Below are positions 8,620 through 16,223 of a stretch of 22,750 nt of DNA, piece by piece. How positions within the stretch are numbered: the first letter of the stretch is position 1; every line of letters begins with the position of its first letter. Under the pieces are notes generated by a model. That model had not been told where the DNA came from. It saw only the letters and a program-made list of their open reading frames with translations, and ran no database searches. A program made the position numbers and the translations under genes. Source of the stretch: CAYLXP01 sp964387425 (lineage in GTDB: Bacteria > Verrucomicrobiota > Kiritimatiellia > UBA8416); NCBI GenBank assembly GCA_964387425.1, contig CAYLXP010000088.1, positions 1 to 22,750 of the forward strand. Reading direction: 5' to 3'.

Positions 8620-8815
8620 GTTCTTGTCCTCGATCTCTTCCTAAGCGTTCTCGGCTCCCAGTAGCGCGGCCCCGTCTCGGGGCCAGCGCAGATTGATCAG
8701 ACGTGCCGCCTGATCCATCCGCCTCGACGAACAACGCATCGAAACCCGTGCAATCTGCCCGCGGGCTCCGTCTTCGCTCTTCGAGCTTCGCCGCGACACG
8801 CGAGACGGCCCGGGG
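8620..8815. repeat. GC-rich palindromic spacer between sulfatase genes
   Basis: This is the only sizeable gap inside the otherwise tightly packed minus-strand cluster. It holds a perfect hairpin GGCCCCG-TCT-CGGGGCC (8668-8684) with no T-tract, and three tandem heptamers CTTCGCT, CTTCGAG and CTTCGCC (8772-8792). Short minus-strand ORFs run through it but have no recognisable domain and no convincing start. It looks like a REP/dispersed-repeat insertion or a degraded gene remnant. The hairpin could also reduce transcription into, or stabilise mRNA of, the downstream sulfatases. Confidence 0.45.
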
Positions 8816-10372
8816 CTACTTCTTGTAGTCCGGCACATCGTAATGCTTGCGCAGCCGGTGGTACTCATCCGTCAGCGTCTTGCGCAGGCTGGCATACTCC
8901 GGGTTGCCGTAGACGTTCTTCATCTCGTTTGGATCCCTGACTAGATCAAACATGTTCCATTCATCCGTGCGGGGAAAATGGATCAGCTTGTGCGACTTGG
9001 TCCGCACACCAAAGTGCCGCGGAACCCTGTGTTCCCCTTCCTCATAATAGGCGTAGTAGACTGACTTGCGCCAATCACCGGTGTTCCCTTTCAGCACCGG
9101 CACCAGGGAGCGGCCCTGCACATCAGGAGGCGTGGTAGCTCCCGCAATCTCAACGAAAGTCGGTGCATAGTCGATGTTCTGAATCAATTCCCGGGGCCGT
9201 GATCCGGGAGCAATCACACCCGGCCATCGAATCACGAACGGCATCTTGAATGACTCTTCAAACATCCAGCGTTTGTCGTACCAACCATGCTCACCGAGGT
9301 AGAAGCCCTGGTCGGAGGAGTAGATGACGATCGTATTTTCGGCCAGACCGTTCTCGTCGAGATAGTCCAGCATCCGGCCGACACTTTCATCGACGGCTTT
9401 GACCGTGGCCAGGTAGTTCTTGAGATAGCGCTGATACTTCCAGCGCACGATATCCCTGTCGCTCAGTTTTCCCGCCTTGAAGTCGGCGATGAACGTCTTG
9501 TTCTCGGGACCGAAATGGGCGTTCCATTTCTGTTTCTGGGCATCGGTCATGCGATTGTACTCCGGCGTCCCGTAACGATCGGGCGCCGGCAGCGTTGCCC
9601 CGTCACGTTCGTCCTTGCGGACCTTTGCATCGTATGCCCAGTCGAAGTGGCGATCGATCTCCATCTCGTTCTTTGGGAGCGTCGTGCTGCGCGTCGCATA
9701 GTCGTCGAACAGATTGCCCGGCTCGGGAATCGTGACGCCGTCAAACGCGTCGAGGTGGCGCAATGCGGGAGCAAACGTCCGATGCGGTGCCTTGTGCTGA
9801 CACATCAGGAAGAACGGCTTGTCCTTGTCACGACCATCCAACCACTCAATGGCCTTGTCGGTCACGATGTCCGTGGCATACCCCGTGACCTTCTCTTTAC
9901 CGCCATCCATCTTGAGCAGCACGGGATTGTAATAGCTGCCCTGCCCCGGAAACACCTCCCAGAAGTCGAACCCCGTGGGGTTGGACTTCAGATGCCACTT
10001 CCCGACAACGGCCGTCGTATAGCCGGCCTCTCTCAGCGCCTTGGCAGACGTCCACTGGCTGCCATCGAAGGGGCCGGAACGATTCGTCATGAACCCGTTC
10101 TTGTGACTGTGCTTGCCCGTCAGAATGCAGGCGCGTGACGGCCCGCAGATCGAGTTGGCAACAAAGGAGTTCTCGAAAATAGCTCCCTCTTCTGCCAGCC
10201 GGTCAATGCTTGGTGTCGGCGCGACGTCTGCCAGCCGCCCGCCATACGCCGAGATCGCATTCAGTGCATGGTCGTCGGAGAACAGAAAGAGGATGTTGGG
10301 GCGTTGCGCAGCCAAGGCTGAGCAACACCACAACACCGCAACAGCCAAGTGAAGATGCCGTACCGCCTTCAC
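8816..10372 (-). CDS. Sulfatase with DUF4976-like C-terminus
   Basis: Third formylglycine sulfatase, 518 aa, with a Sec signal peptide ending about residue 22. Landmarks: D33-D34 in FSDDHALN, C76-G-P-S-R80, K125 and H127 in VVGKWHLK, H197 in KAPHRTF, and D354-Q355 in SSDQGFYLGEHGWYDKR. DQ in place of DN, plus the HGWYDKR segment and a C-terminal VRTKSHKLIHF...EWNMFDLVRDPNEMKN region, place it with the DUF4976-containing branch related to iduronate-2-sulfatase and choline-sulfatase-like proteins (family knowledge). The start is GTG, overlapping the TGA of the upstream isomerase gene as GTGA, so translation is probably coupled. Confidence 0.93.
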   Translation of the reverse strand: MKAVRHLHLAVAVLWCCSALAAQRPNILFLFSDDHALNAISAYGGRLADVAPTPSIDRLAEEGAIFENSFVANSICGPSRACILTGKHSHKNGFMTNRSGPFDGSQWTSAKALREAGYTTAVVGKWHLKSNPTGFDFWEVFPGQGSYYNPVLLKMDGGKEKVTGYATDIVTDKAIEWLDGRDKDKPFFLMCQHKAPHRTFAPALRHLDAFDGVTIPEPGNLFDDYATRSTTLPKNEMEIDRHFDWAYDAKVRKDERDGATLPAPDRYGTPEYNRMTDAQKQKWNAHFGPENKTFIADFKAGKLSDRDIVRWKYQRYLKNYLATVKAVDESVGRMLDYLDENGLAENTIVIYSSDQGFYLGEHGWYDKRWMFEESFKMPFVIRWPGVIAPGSRPRELIQNIDYAPTFVEIAGATTPPDVQGRSLVPVLKGNTGDWRKSVYYAYYEEGEHRVPRHFGVRTKSHKLIHFPRTDEWNMFDLVRDPNEMKNVYGNPEYASLRKTLTDEYHRLRKHYDVPDYKK

Positions 10373-11157
10373 ACTTGAGCCAACCGCTCTGCAGCTTGCT
10401 GGATGTCCGCTTCGCGCGTGTCTCCGGCCTCGCGTTCAATCGCCACGGCGCCATCAAAACCGACAGAATCCAGAACCTCAAGGAAGGCCGCGGCGCCGAC
10501 TTCGCCATCGCCCCATGGCACCTCGGCACCCCACTCACCCGGCACGGTCGTTGCCGTGGCGTCCTTGATGTGTACGTGCTTGATCCACGGCGCCAGGACC
10601 TTCACTGCTTCAATGGGATTGCCCTTTGCATAGAGAATCATGTTCGCGGGATCGAAGTTGACTCCAAGGGCGGGATGATTGAGATCTTCAAGACAACTCT
10701 TAAGATCCTCGGCCGTCTCCTGGCCTGTCTCCATCAGGATTCCGATGCCGGCAGCCTGGGCCGCATCCGCCAGCTCCGTCATGCGCACGCTGAACCTGGC
10801 ATAGCCCTCTGCATCGTTGTGATCAATAAAGCCGGCATGGGTCGAGAGATAGGGCACCCCCAGCTCTGCTGTCTTTGCGATGGCGCCCAGCGCAAGCGCG
10901 CGATTCTGCTCCCAGCAATCATCCGGAATGATGCCGCCGGTCTCGCGAATTGCTGCGAGTGACGAGTAATCCTCCTGCGGGAAGGCTACCATCGTGCTGG
11001 AGACGGTCCAGCCGTTGGCTGCGATTGCAGCTTTGAAGTCATCGGCGGCCGACACATCAAGGTGCAGGCGTTTCAGACCGGCTTGGTTCATTGTCTGGGT
11101 CACTCGGTCGACGTCGTTCTTCAGCGACCATGTACAGATACCAACTGGATGCTTCAT
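10369..11157 (-). CDS. Sugar phosphate isomerase/epimerase-type TIM-barrel enzyme
   Basis: AP endonuclease-2/xylose-isomerase-like TIM barrel, 262 aa, without signal peptide, therefore cytoplasmic. The expected metal-binding set is present: E143 (ILMETGQET), D169 (GVNFDPANM), H196 (KHVHIKDA) and E241 (AIEREAG); H107 lies in STHAGF. Members of this family isomerise or epimerise sugars, and some in 3-keto-glycoside pathways act as lyases or hydratases. Overlaps of 4 nt on both sides (ATGA with the oxidoreductase, GTGA with the sulfatase) indicate one operon. A GGAGG lies 10 nt before the ATG. The likely role is to process the keto-sugar made by the neighbouring Gfo/Idh/MocA enzymes; the exact reaction is not determinable. 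Confidence 0.88.
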   Translation of the reverse strand: MKHPVGICTWSLKNDVDRVTQTMNQAGLKRLHLDVSAADDFKAAIAANGWTVSSTMVAFPQEDYSSLAAIRETGGIIPDDCWEQNRALALGAIAKTAELGVPYLSTHAGFIDHNDAEGYARFSVRMTELADAAQAAGIGILMETGQETAEDLKSCLEDLNHPALGVNFDPANMILYAKGNPIEAVKVLAPWIKHVHIKDATATTVPGEWGAEVPWGDGEVGAAAFLEVLDSVGFDGAVAIEREAGDTREADIQQAAERLAQV

Positions 11158-12125
11158 GATTTCACAACCTCCAATGCCATGCGCACGGATTCCCGAGCCT
11201 GTTCCGGCGTCACTACCATTCCCGTTTCTTCACCCGCGACGAGCTTCGCGAAGTGTTTGATCTCTCCCTCGTAACCGTCTCCGCCGAGCTCGACATCGAA
11301 CGGCTCGCCTTCAGCGGGATACACCTTGATGCCGCTTCCGCCGCATGTTGCTGACGCCTTCTCGAAAACAGCCTCGAAGGCCATCCTGAAGCCGAACGAC
11401 GCAGGCATCATCCAGCTTCCTGTTGCGGAGATCGCCTTGTTATCACCGTAGCCGAGCCACGTCTGGACGTGTCCGGGAACGCCGTTGTCGAACCGGCAGC
11501 ATTGCGCACGGAGCTCCTTGGGTTCACCAAACAGGTACTGGACGAAATCCAAGTCGTGAATGTGAAGATCCAGTGCGAGCCCACCGCTCTTGGCCGGGTC
11601 CGCGAACCAGCTATCGTCATCCCACCCCGGGGCTGACGTCAACCGCTGGAAGTCGGCGGCACACAGTGCTCCGTACTCTCCGCTCTCGACGGCTTTCTTA
11701 AGCCAGACATACTCGGGCCAGAAGCGAATGCAGTGCGCAATCATAAGGAGCTTCCCGGCGGTCTCGGCTGCCGCGATCATGGCATCGCAGTCCTCGACAT
11801 TGAGCGCCATCGGCTTCTCGCACAAGACATGTACGCCGGCCTCGAGCGCCTGGATGGCCACCGGCCGGTGGAGGTGGGTCGGCAACGCGATCGATACGGC
11901 GTCCAGCGACTCCTTGGCAAACATATCGGCGGCGGCGGTGTAGATGGCAAGGCCATCCAGGTTCAGTTCATCGCCAGCTACGTCCAAGTTTCCCTGCTTG
12001 GCGGCCCCGGCCACCGGGGGAACGGCATCGCAGACCGCTACGACCTCGACGTCGTCAAGTGCCTGCCAGTTGCGGAGGTGAACTCCGCCCATGAATCCCA
12101 ACCCAATTACGCCAACTCGAATCAC
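11154..12125 (-). CDS. Gfo/Idh/MocA-family NAD(P)-dependent oxidoreductase, cytoplasmic
   Basis: Two-domain sugar dehydrogenase, 323 aa. Rossmann nucleotide-binding motif VGVIGLGFMG (residues 4-13), E103-K104-P105 in HVLCEKPMALN with the catalytic lysine, and the C-terminal GGLALDLHIHDLDFVQYLFGEP segment with the usual substrate-site D/H residues. There is no signal peptide, unlike the two upstream paralogs, so it should act in the cytoplasm. GTG start with GGGAGG 5 nt upstream. The stop overlaps the start of the TIM-barrel gene as ATGA. It could oxidise or reduce a keto-sugar intermediate (inference). Confidence 0.92.
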   Translation of the reverse strand: MIRVGVIGLGFMGGVHLRNWQALDDVEVVAVCDAVPPVAGAAKQGNLDVAGDELNLDGLAIYTAAADMFAKESLDAVSIALPTHLHRPVAIQALEAGVHVLCEKPMALNVEDCDAMIAAAETAGKLLMIAHCIRFWPEYVWLKKAVESGEYGALCAADFQRLTSAPGWDDDSWFADPAKSGGLALDLHIHDLDFVQYLFGEPKELRAQCCRFDNGVPGHVQTWLGYGDNKAISATGSWMMPASFGFRMAFEAVFEKASATCGGSGIKVYPAEGEPFDVELGGDGYEGEIKHFAKLVAGEETGMVVTPEQARESVRMALEVVKS

Positions 12126-12174
12126 AATAACCTCCCGTTTGTTGTACTGAATCTACGCCCACAGCTTCCGGGCA

Positions 12175-13482
12175 TTATCCGTTGAGAACCCACCCTTTCC
12201 GATATGTCTTGCGAATATACTGATCTGCCTCCGGACAGTTCGTAGCCCGGAGCTGCCTGGCATCCCATTCGAGCTTCTTGCCCGTCCGGAAGGCCACGCA
12301 TCCAAGCAGGTTGTGCTCAATCAGTTTTCCGGAGTAATCGAAATTGCAGAGCGTCGGCGATCCGGTTTTGCACGCATTGATCCACTCGTTGTAATGCCCG
12401 AGAGACTTAGGAATGAGATCGTCCTTCGTGGGCGTCTTGAAGTGGGTCATGTCCCCCTTCAGCGTCAGTGTGCGGTAGCCATAATCCGCGAGCAGCCAGC
12501 CCTGGTCACCCGTGAACAGAACACCCTTGCCGCCAAGATATTTCCGGTCGAGGATCTTCGACGGCATTCCCGGCATGTAGCCACCATCGTACCATGTCAC
12601 TTTGACCGCAGGACGGTCTCCCGCGGCCGGATGTTCCCAGGTCGCACTGATCTTCGAGGGGCAGCCGTCATCATGTAACGGATCCCCTTTGGCCGAGCAG
12701 CTGGTCGGGAAGTTCAAGTCCAGTGCCCAGTAGGGCAAATCGATCAAGTGACTGGCCATGTCGCCAAGCTGCGCACTACCGAAATCCCAGAAGCGATTCC
12801 ACCTCAGACAACTTCCGATGTACTTCGGGCTATATGGGTGGAAAGGAGCGGGTCCCAACCATAGATCCCAGTTAATGTTGCTCGGGATCGGGCTGACCTC
12901 GGGATAGTAACTCTCTGTCTTCCGCCCGCGCCCGACCCACACCTTGCAGCTGGACACGGTCCCGATCGCGCCCTGGCGAATCAGCTCGACCACGCGACGG
13001 TAATTGTCGCTGGCGTGAATCTGCGTGCCCATCTGCGTGGCGATCTTATCCTTGTTCTTCAGGTAGGTTTCACGCACGACGCGCGCTTCCTCAACCGAGT
13101 TCGCCAGCGGTTTCTCGCAGTAGACATGCAGGCCGCGATTCATCGCCCACACGGCAACGAACGCGTGCGTGTGATCCGTACTGGAACACACGACAGCATC
13201 AAGGTCCTTCTGCTCAAGGCACTTTCGCCAGTCCACGTAGGTCTTGGCATTAGGGAACTTCTTGGCGGCCTCGGCCAAATTGCCCGCATGGACGTCGCAG
13301 AGGGCCACGATGTTCTCACGCTTCACGCCGTTCGTGTTTGCTCGGCCACGCCCCCCCACGCCGATGATCGCGATATTCAGTTTGTCGGTGGTCGCGGCAG
13401 CCTTGGCCACACCGATATTGAACACTGGGAGGCTCGCACCTGCCATCGCGGTGCTTTGCATGAACGAACGTCTGCTGATCAT
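12175..13482 (-). CDS. Tat-exported Gfo/Idh/MocA-family oxidoreductase (paralog 2)
   Basis: Oxidoreductase of 435 aa beginning MISRRSFMQS, a twin-arginine signal followed by a hydrophobic stretch (TAMAGASLPVFNIGVA). NAD(P) motif GVGGRG at 41-46 and the catalytic E123-K124-P125 (HVYCEKPLAN). Later parts (INWDLWLGPAP, RWNRFWDFGSAQLGDMASHL) are typical of the long secreted PVC-type members. I chose ATG 13482 rather than the longer frame upstream because it gives the Tat motif at the N-terminus, has AGGA 6 nt upstream, and overlaps the previous stop as ATGA. Tat export implies folding with bound nucleotide before transport, as in glucose-fructose oxidoreductase. Its C-terminus (WDARQLRATN...YRKGWVL) matches paralog 1, showing tandem duplication. 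Confidence 0.9.
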   Translation of the reverse strand: MISRRSFMQSTAMAGASLPVFNIGVAKAAATTDKLNIAIIGVGGRGRANTNGVKRENIVALCDVHAGNLAEAAKKFPNAKTYVDWRKCLEQKDLDAVVCSSTDHTHAFVAVWAMNRGLHVYCEKPLANSVEEARVVRETYLKNKDKIATQMGTQIHASDNYRRVVELIRQGAIGTVSSCKVWVGRGRKTESYYPEVSPIPSNINWDLWLGPAPFHPYSPKYIGSCLRWNRFWDFGSAQLGDMASHLIDLPYWALDLNFPTSCSAKGDPLHDDGCPSKISATWEHPAAGDRPAVKVTWYDGGYMPGMPSKILDRKYLGGKGVLFTGDQGWLLADYGYRTLTLKGDMTHFKTPTKDDLIPKSLGHYNEWINACKTGSPTLCNFDYSGKLIEHNLLGCVAFRTGKKLEWDARQLRATNCPEADQYIRKTYRKGWVLNG

Positions 13483-14798
13483 GACAGTCCTTTTACTTCC
13501 CAGCCCTTGCGGTATTGGCGCTTGATGAACGCATTCGCATCCTTGTTGTTGGTGAAGCGCAGTTTCTTCGCATCCCATCTCAGCGTCTCATTCGGGAAGC
13601 GCGACGCCAGTCCACCCAAGAGAACCGTTTCCGTCAACGGGCCACCATACTCGATGAAGTCAGCAATCGGTTTCACATCCTCGCCTCGCGCAGCATCGAC
13701 GAAGTCGTGATAGTGCTTCCGGGGCGGCAGTTTCGGATATTGGTAGTCTGCAAACTTCTCCCGGGGATATGGAACCGGGCGTCCGCCATGTGGGGCCAGG
13801 AGCACGCCGTCCGTCCCGACGAAAATCGTCCCCTGCTTCGGCATCTTCTCGCCGAACATGGTCTTAAACTCCTCCGGCGGACGGTGGTCGCCATCGTACC
13901 AGGTGACTTTGATGGTCTTTCCGGCCGTGATACTGCTTCCGGGGAAGATGTACTCGAAGCGTTCATTGATCGCCCAGTTCGTGTCGTTGGGAACCTCACC
14001 CGTTGACGTGATCGAAATGGGTGCCCTGACGCCGAGGGCACCGAACATGACACTGTAGATATGGCAGCCCATGTCTCCCAGGGTTCCGGTTCCAAAATCC
14101 AACCGTTTCCGCCAACTACCCGGATGGTAGTAGCCTTTGAGATAGTCTACCTTTGGTCCCACCCCACACCAGAGGTCCCAATCCACGCTCTCAGGAACAG
14201 GGTCGACGCGGTCCGGCAGTGGTTCAGGATCGCCCCACTTCTTGTGCGAGAAGAGGTGAATCTCCTTGATCTTGCCAACCACGCCATCCTGGGCCATGCG
14301 GACGGCTAGCCGCTCGTACGCTCCGGACGAGAGCTGAATCCCCATCTGCGTGACAACGCCGGTCTCCCTGGCAACCTCCACCATGCGCCTCGTCTCATAC
14401 AGGTTCTGAGCCAGCGGCTTCTGCCCATAGACATGCAACCCCATCTTCATCGCCGTAATGCCGATCGGACCGTGCATATGATCGGGTGTCGACACATTGA
14501 CCGTGTCCAGGGTCTTGCCCTCTTTCTCCAGGAGAACGCGCCAGTCCTTGTAGACCTTAACGTTGGGGTGTTTCTCAAGTAGCTTCGTGAGTCTCGAGTC
14601 ATCGATCTCCGCCACGGCCACGAGATTCACATGCTCGTGATTGGCGATGTTGTTGATGTCGCCGCTAGCCATTCCGGCTGCGCCAAAGCTGGCATGGTTC
14701 AGCTTTCCGTTCGCGGAAGGTCCGGCTACGCCAATGTTGAACAGCGGGAGGCTTGCACCCGCGAGCGAGGAAGTCTTTAGGAAGGTCCGCCTGTTCAT
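13479..14798 (-). CDS. Tat-exported Gfo/Idh/MocA-family oxidoreductase (paralog 1)
   Basis: Protein of 439 aa with an N-terminal twin-arginine motif (MNRRTFLKTS) and SLAGASLPLFNIGVAG. The general Gfo/Idh/MocA layout is kept (STPDHMHGPIGITAMKMGLHVYG), but the usual EKP is Q126-K127-P128 and the glycine loop is altered to FGAAGMASGD. The catalytic lysine is kept and an NAD(P) site is possible. A C-terminal stretch WDAKKLRFTNNKDANAFIKR, then YRKGWEV, closely parallels paralog 2, and 13479-13482 is shared with its start codon. It lies 1 nt after the DUF1080 gene; GAGGAG 10 nt before the ATG lies inside that gene. It probably acts on a periplasmic sugar or works with paralog 2. Confidence 0.9.
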   Translation of the reverse strand: MNRRTFLKTSSLAGASLPLFNIGVAGPSANGKLNHASFGAAGMASGDINNIANHEHVNLVAVAEIDDSRLTKLLEKHPNVKVYKDWRVLLEKEGKTLDTVNVSTPDHMHGPIGITAMKMGLHVYGQKPLAQNLYETRRMVEVARETGVVTQMGIQLSSGAYERLAVRMAQDGVVGKIKEIHLFSHKKWGDPEPLPDRVDPVPESVDWDLWCGVGPKVDYLKGYYHPGSWRKRLDFGTGTLGDMGCHIYSVMFGALGVRAPISITSTGEVPNDTNWAINERFEYIFPGSSITAGKTIKVTWYDGDHRPPEEFKTMFGEKMPKQGTIFVGTDGVLLAPHGGRPVPYPREKFADYQYPKLPPRKHYHDFVDAARGEDVKPIADFIEYGGPLTETVLLGGLASRFPNETLRWDAKKLRFTNNKDANAFIKRQYRKGWEVKGLS

Positions 14799-14799
14799 G

Positions 14800-16110
14800 C
14801 TAGTTCATCTCCTCGATCTTGATATTCCGAAAGGCGACCGGGTCTCCGTGGCCGGCGAACCCAAAATGCCCCGATTTCAGCTCCTTGCCGGGGTGCTTCT
14901 TGTTACCCATGTACTCCGTCACCTTCGAGAGGTCCGTGTCCAGGATGCGTGTTCCATTGAGCTCGACCTTGATTGCAGGACCGACGACTTCTACCACCTG
15001 GAAATTCCACGCATTCGGCGCACGCAGGTAGCCACGGTGTGCGGGCACCATGCCGTAGGCTGAGCCGTGATACTGCCGCACATCCAACTTGGCGAACTTC
15101 TCCGCCGTGTTATCCAGCACCTGCAGTTCGCACATTCCGGCATAGGCGGGATTGCCCTTGCCCGGGTAACGGATGGCTAAACCGTTGTTGCCTCCCGGCG
15201 GAAGCTTGAACTCGAATTGCACGGTGAAGTCCGAGAATGTCTTCTCTGTGAAGACCGCGCCGCCCTTGCCCTTCTTGTTCTGGATCATACCGTTTGAGAA
15301 CTCACAGTTCGCCGTGGCGCCCTTCCAGCCGGTCGCGCTCTTTCCATCATAGAGAGAAGCGAAGCCATCCCCGGCCTCGGCAGCAAGGATCTGGTTCGCC
15401 TCCTCCGCGTCAATCTCGCGGATGAAGATGTTGCGCCAGGAGATCTCGCCGCCATGCGTCTGGAGCTGGATCGGACCGGTGGGAGGAACCGGCAGGCCCT
15501 GCTTGCGGCCGAAGTAGTTGGACAGCCGCGCGTGGTCGACAACCCGCTTATCATTCAAATCAACGGTCACGTATTCGCCGACCATCTGGATGCGCATGCT
15601 GTTCCACTCACCAAACGGCTTATCCGCCAACACGAGAGGGTCCTTGCCTTTCCAGCCTCCCGGGTTGTTCCACAACCCGCCCGACCCTTTGTCGGCGCCC
15701 AGCTTGAATTTTCTCTCCTCGGTTGAGTCCCAGATCTGCACCTGGGGAATACCGCGCAGGTAGATGCCGCTGTCTGCCAGGGCAACCGTCTTGTACTCGA
15801 GCAGCAGCTCGAAGTCCCCGTAGTTCTTGTCGGTCGTCAAGAACATCCCATGACCGTCATTGACGAGAATCCCGTTCTCGGCGCGCCAATGCGCCTTGAT
15901 ATCCGCGAGACTTGCTTTTCGCTTCGCTTCGAAATCCTCGGGCGACAACGCCATCCATTTCGCGGGATTCTCGGTCTTCAGCCCCCACCAGCCATCCAGG
16001 TTCTCTCCATTAAAGAGTGCCACGAAGCCCGGTGGCGGCCCGCCAGCTTGAGCCCACAGGTTGGCACCTAGAAGCAGAATGGCAGCAATGAGTATGGATG
16101 ATCGTTTCAT
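14800..16110 (-). CDS. Tandem DUF1080 (3-keto-disaccharide hydrolase family) secreted protein
   Basis: Protein of 436 aa with a Sec signal peptide (residues 1 to about 21) and two DUF1080/PF06439-type jelly-roll domains. The first covers about 28-233 (LFNGENLDGW, ADSGIYLRG, GEISWRNIFIREI) and the second about 248-435 (LYDGKSATGW, GNNGLAIRYPG, DPVAFRNIKIEEM). Pfam names this family for cleavage of 3-keto-disaccharides. Other members remain uncharacterised, so the activity is an inference. It is the first gene of the tightly packed catabolic cluster, with GAGGAG 6 nt before the ATG. Being directly upstream of two exported Gfo/Idh/MocA proteins fits oxidation at C3 followed by glycosidic bond cleavage in the periplasm. 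Confidence 0.92.
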   Translation of the reverse strand: MKRSSILIAAILLLGANLWAQAGGPPPGFVALFNGENLDGWWGLKTENPAKWMALSPEDFEAKRKASLADIKAHWRAENGILVNDGHGMFLTTDKNYGDFELLLEYKTVALADSGIYLRGIPQVQIWDSTEERKFKLGADKGSGGLWNNPGGWKGKDPLVLADKPFGEWNSMRIQMVGEYVTVDLNDKRVVDHARLSNYFGRKQGLPVPPTGPIQLQTHGGEISWRNIFIREIDAEEANQILAAEAGDGFASLYDGKSATGWKGATANCEFSNGMIQNKKGKGGAVFTEKTFSDFTVQFEFKLPPGGNNGLAIRYPGKGNPAYAGMCELQVLDNTAEKFAKLDVRQYHGSAYGMVPAHRGYLRAPNAWNFQVVEVVGPAIKVELNGTRILDTDLSKVTEYMGNKKHPGKELKSGHFGFAGHGDPVAFRNIKIEEMN

Positions 16111-16187
16111 GTCTTCTCCTCGTAAACAGCACGCAACACTGCGCGCTAACAGGAAATGCTAGCGAAACGACCGGTAGATTAGCTTGT
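16111..16187 (-). promoter_or_regulatory. Leader region of the sulfatase/oxidoreductase operon
   Basis: Read on the minus strand, this 77-nt region lies between the AraC terminator and the DUF1080 ATG. A -10-like TAGCAT has no good -35 partner, as expected for an activator-dependent promoter. Two adjacent imperfect decamers (plus strand AACAGCACGC and AACACTGCGC, 16125-16144, 7/10 identical) and GCTAAC/GCTAGC (16145-16150, 16158-16163) are possible regulator sites. Function is inferred only from position. Confidence 0.3.
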
Positions 16188-16211
16188 AAAAAAACGACAC
16201 AACGGTGTACG
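16188..16211 (-). terminator. Probable intrinsic terminator after the PAS-AraC gene
   Basis: On the minus strand, CG(T)ACAC-CGTT-GTGTCG forms a 6-bp stem with one bulged T and a 4-nt loop, followed immediately by seven Ts (A-run at 16188-16194 on the plus strand). It starts 12 nt beyond the regulator's stop codon. Confidence 0.55.
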
Positions 16212-16223
16212 AGCCCCAAGCGG

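Noticed and set aside
8641..8868. Short minus-strand ORF between the second and third sulfatases
   Set aside because: It overlaps the 3' end of the third sulfatase and runs through palindromic repeats; no domain or credible start.
9287..10138. Plus-strand open frame of 283 codons opposite the third sulfatase
   Set aside because: Antisense shadow; no domain and no ribosome binding site noted.
13483..13578. Upstream extension of the second Tat oxidoreductase by 32 codons
   Set aside because: It overlaps the preceding gene's coding end and would bury the twin-arginine motif; ATG 13482 has a ribosome site and an ATGA overlap.
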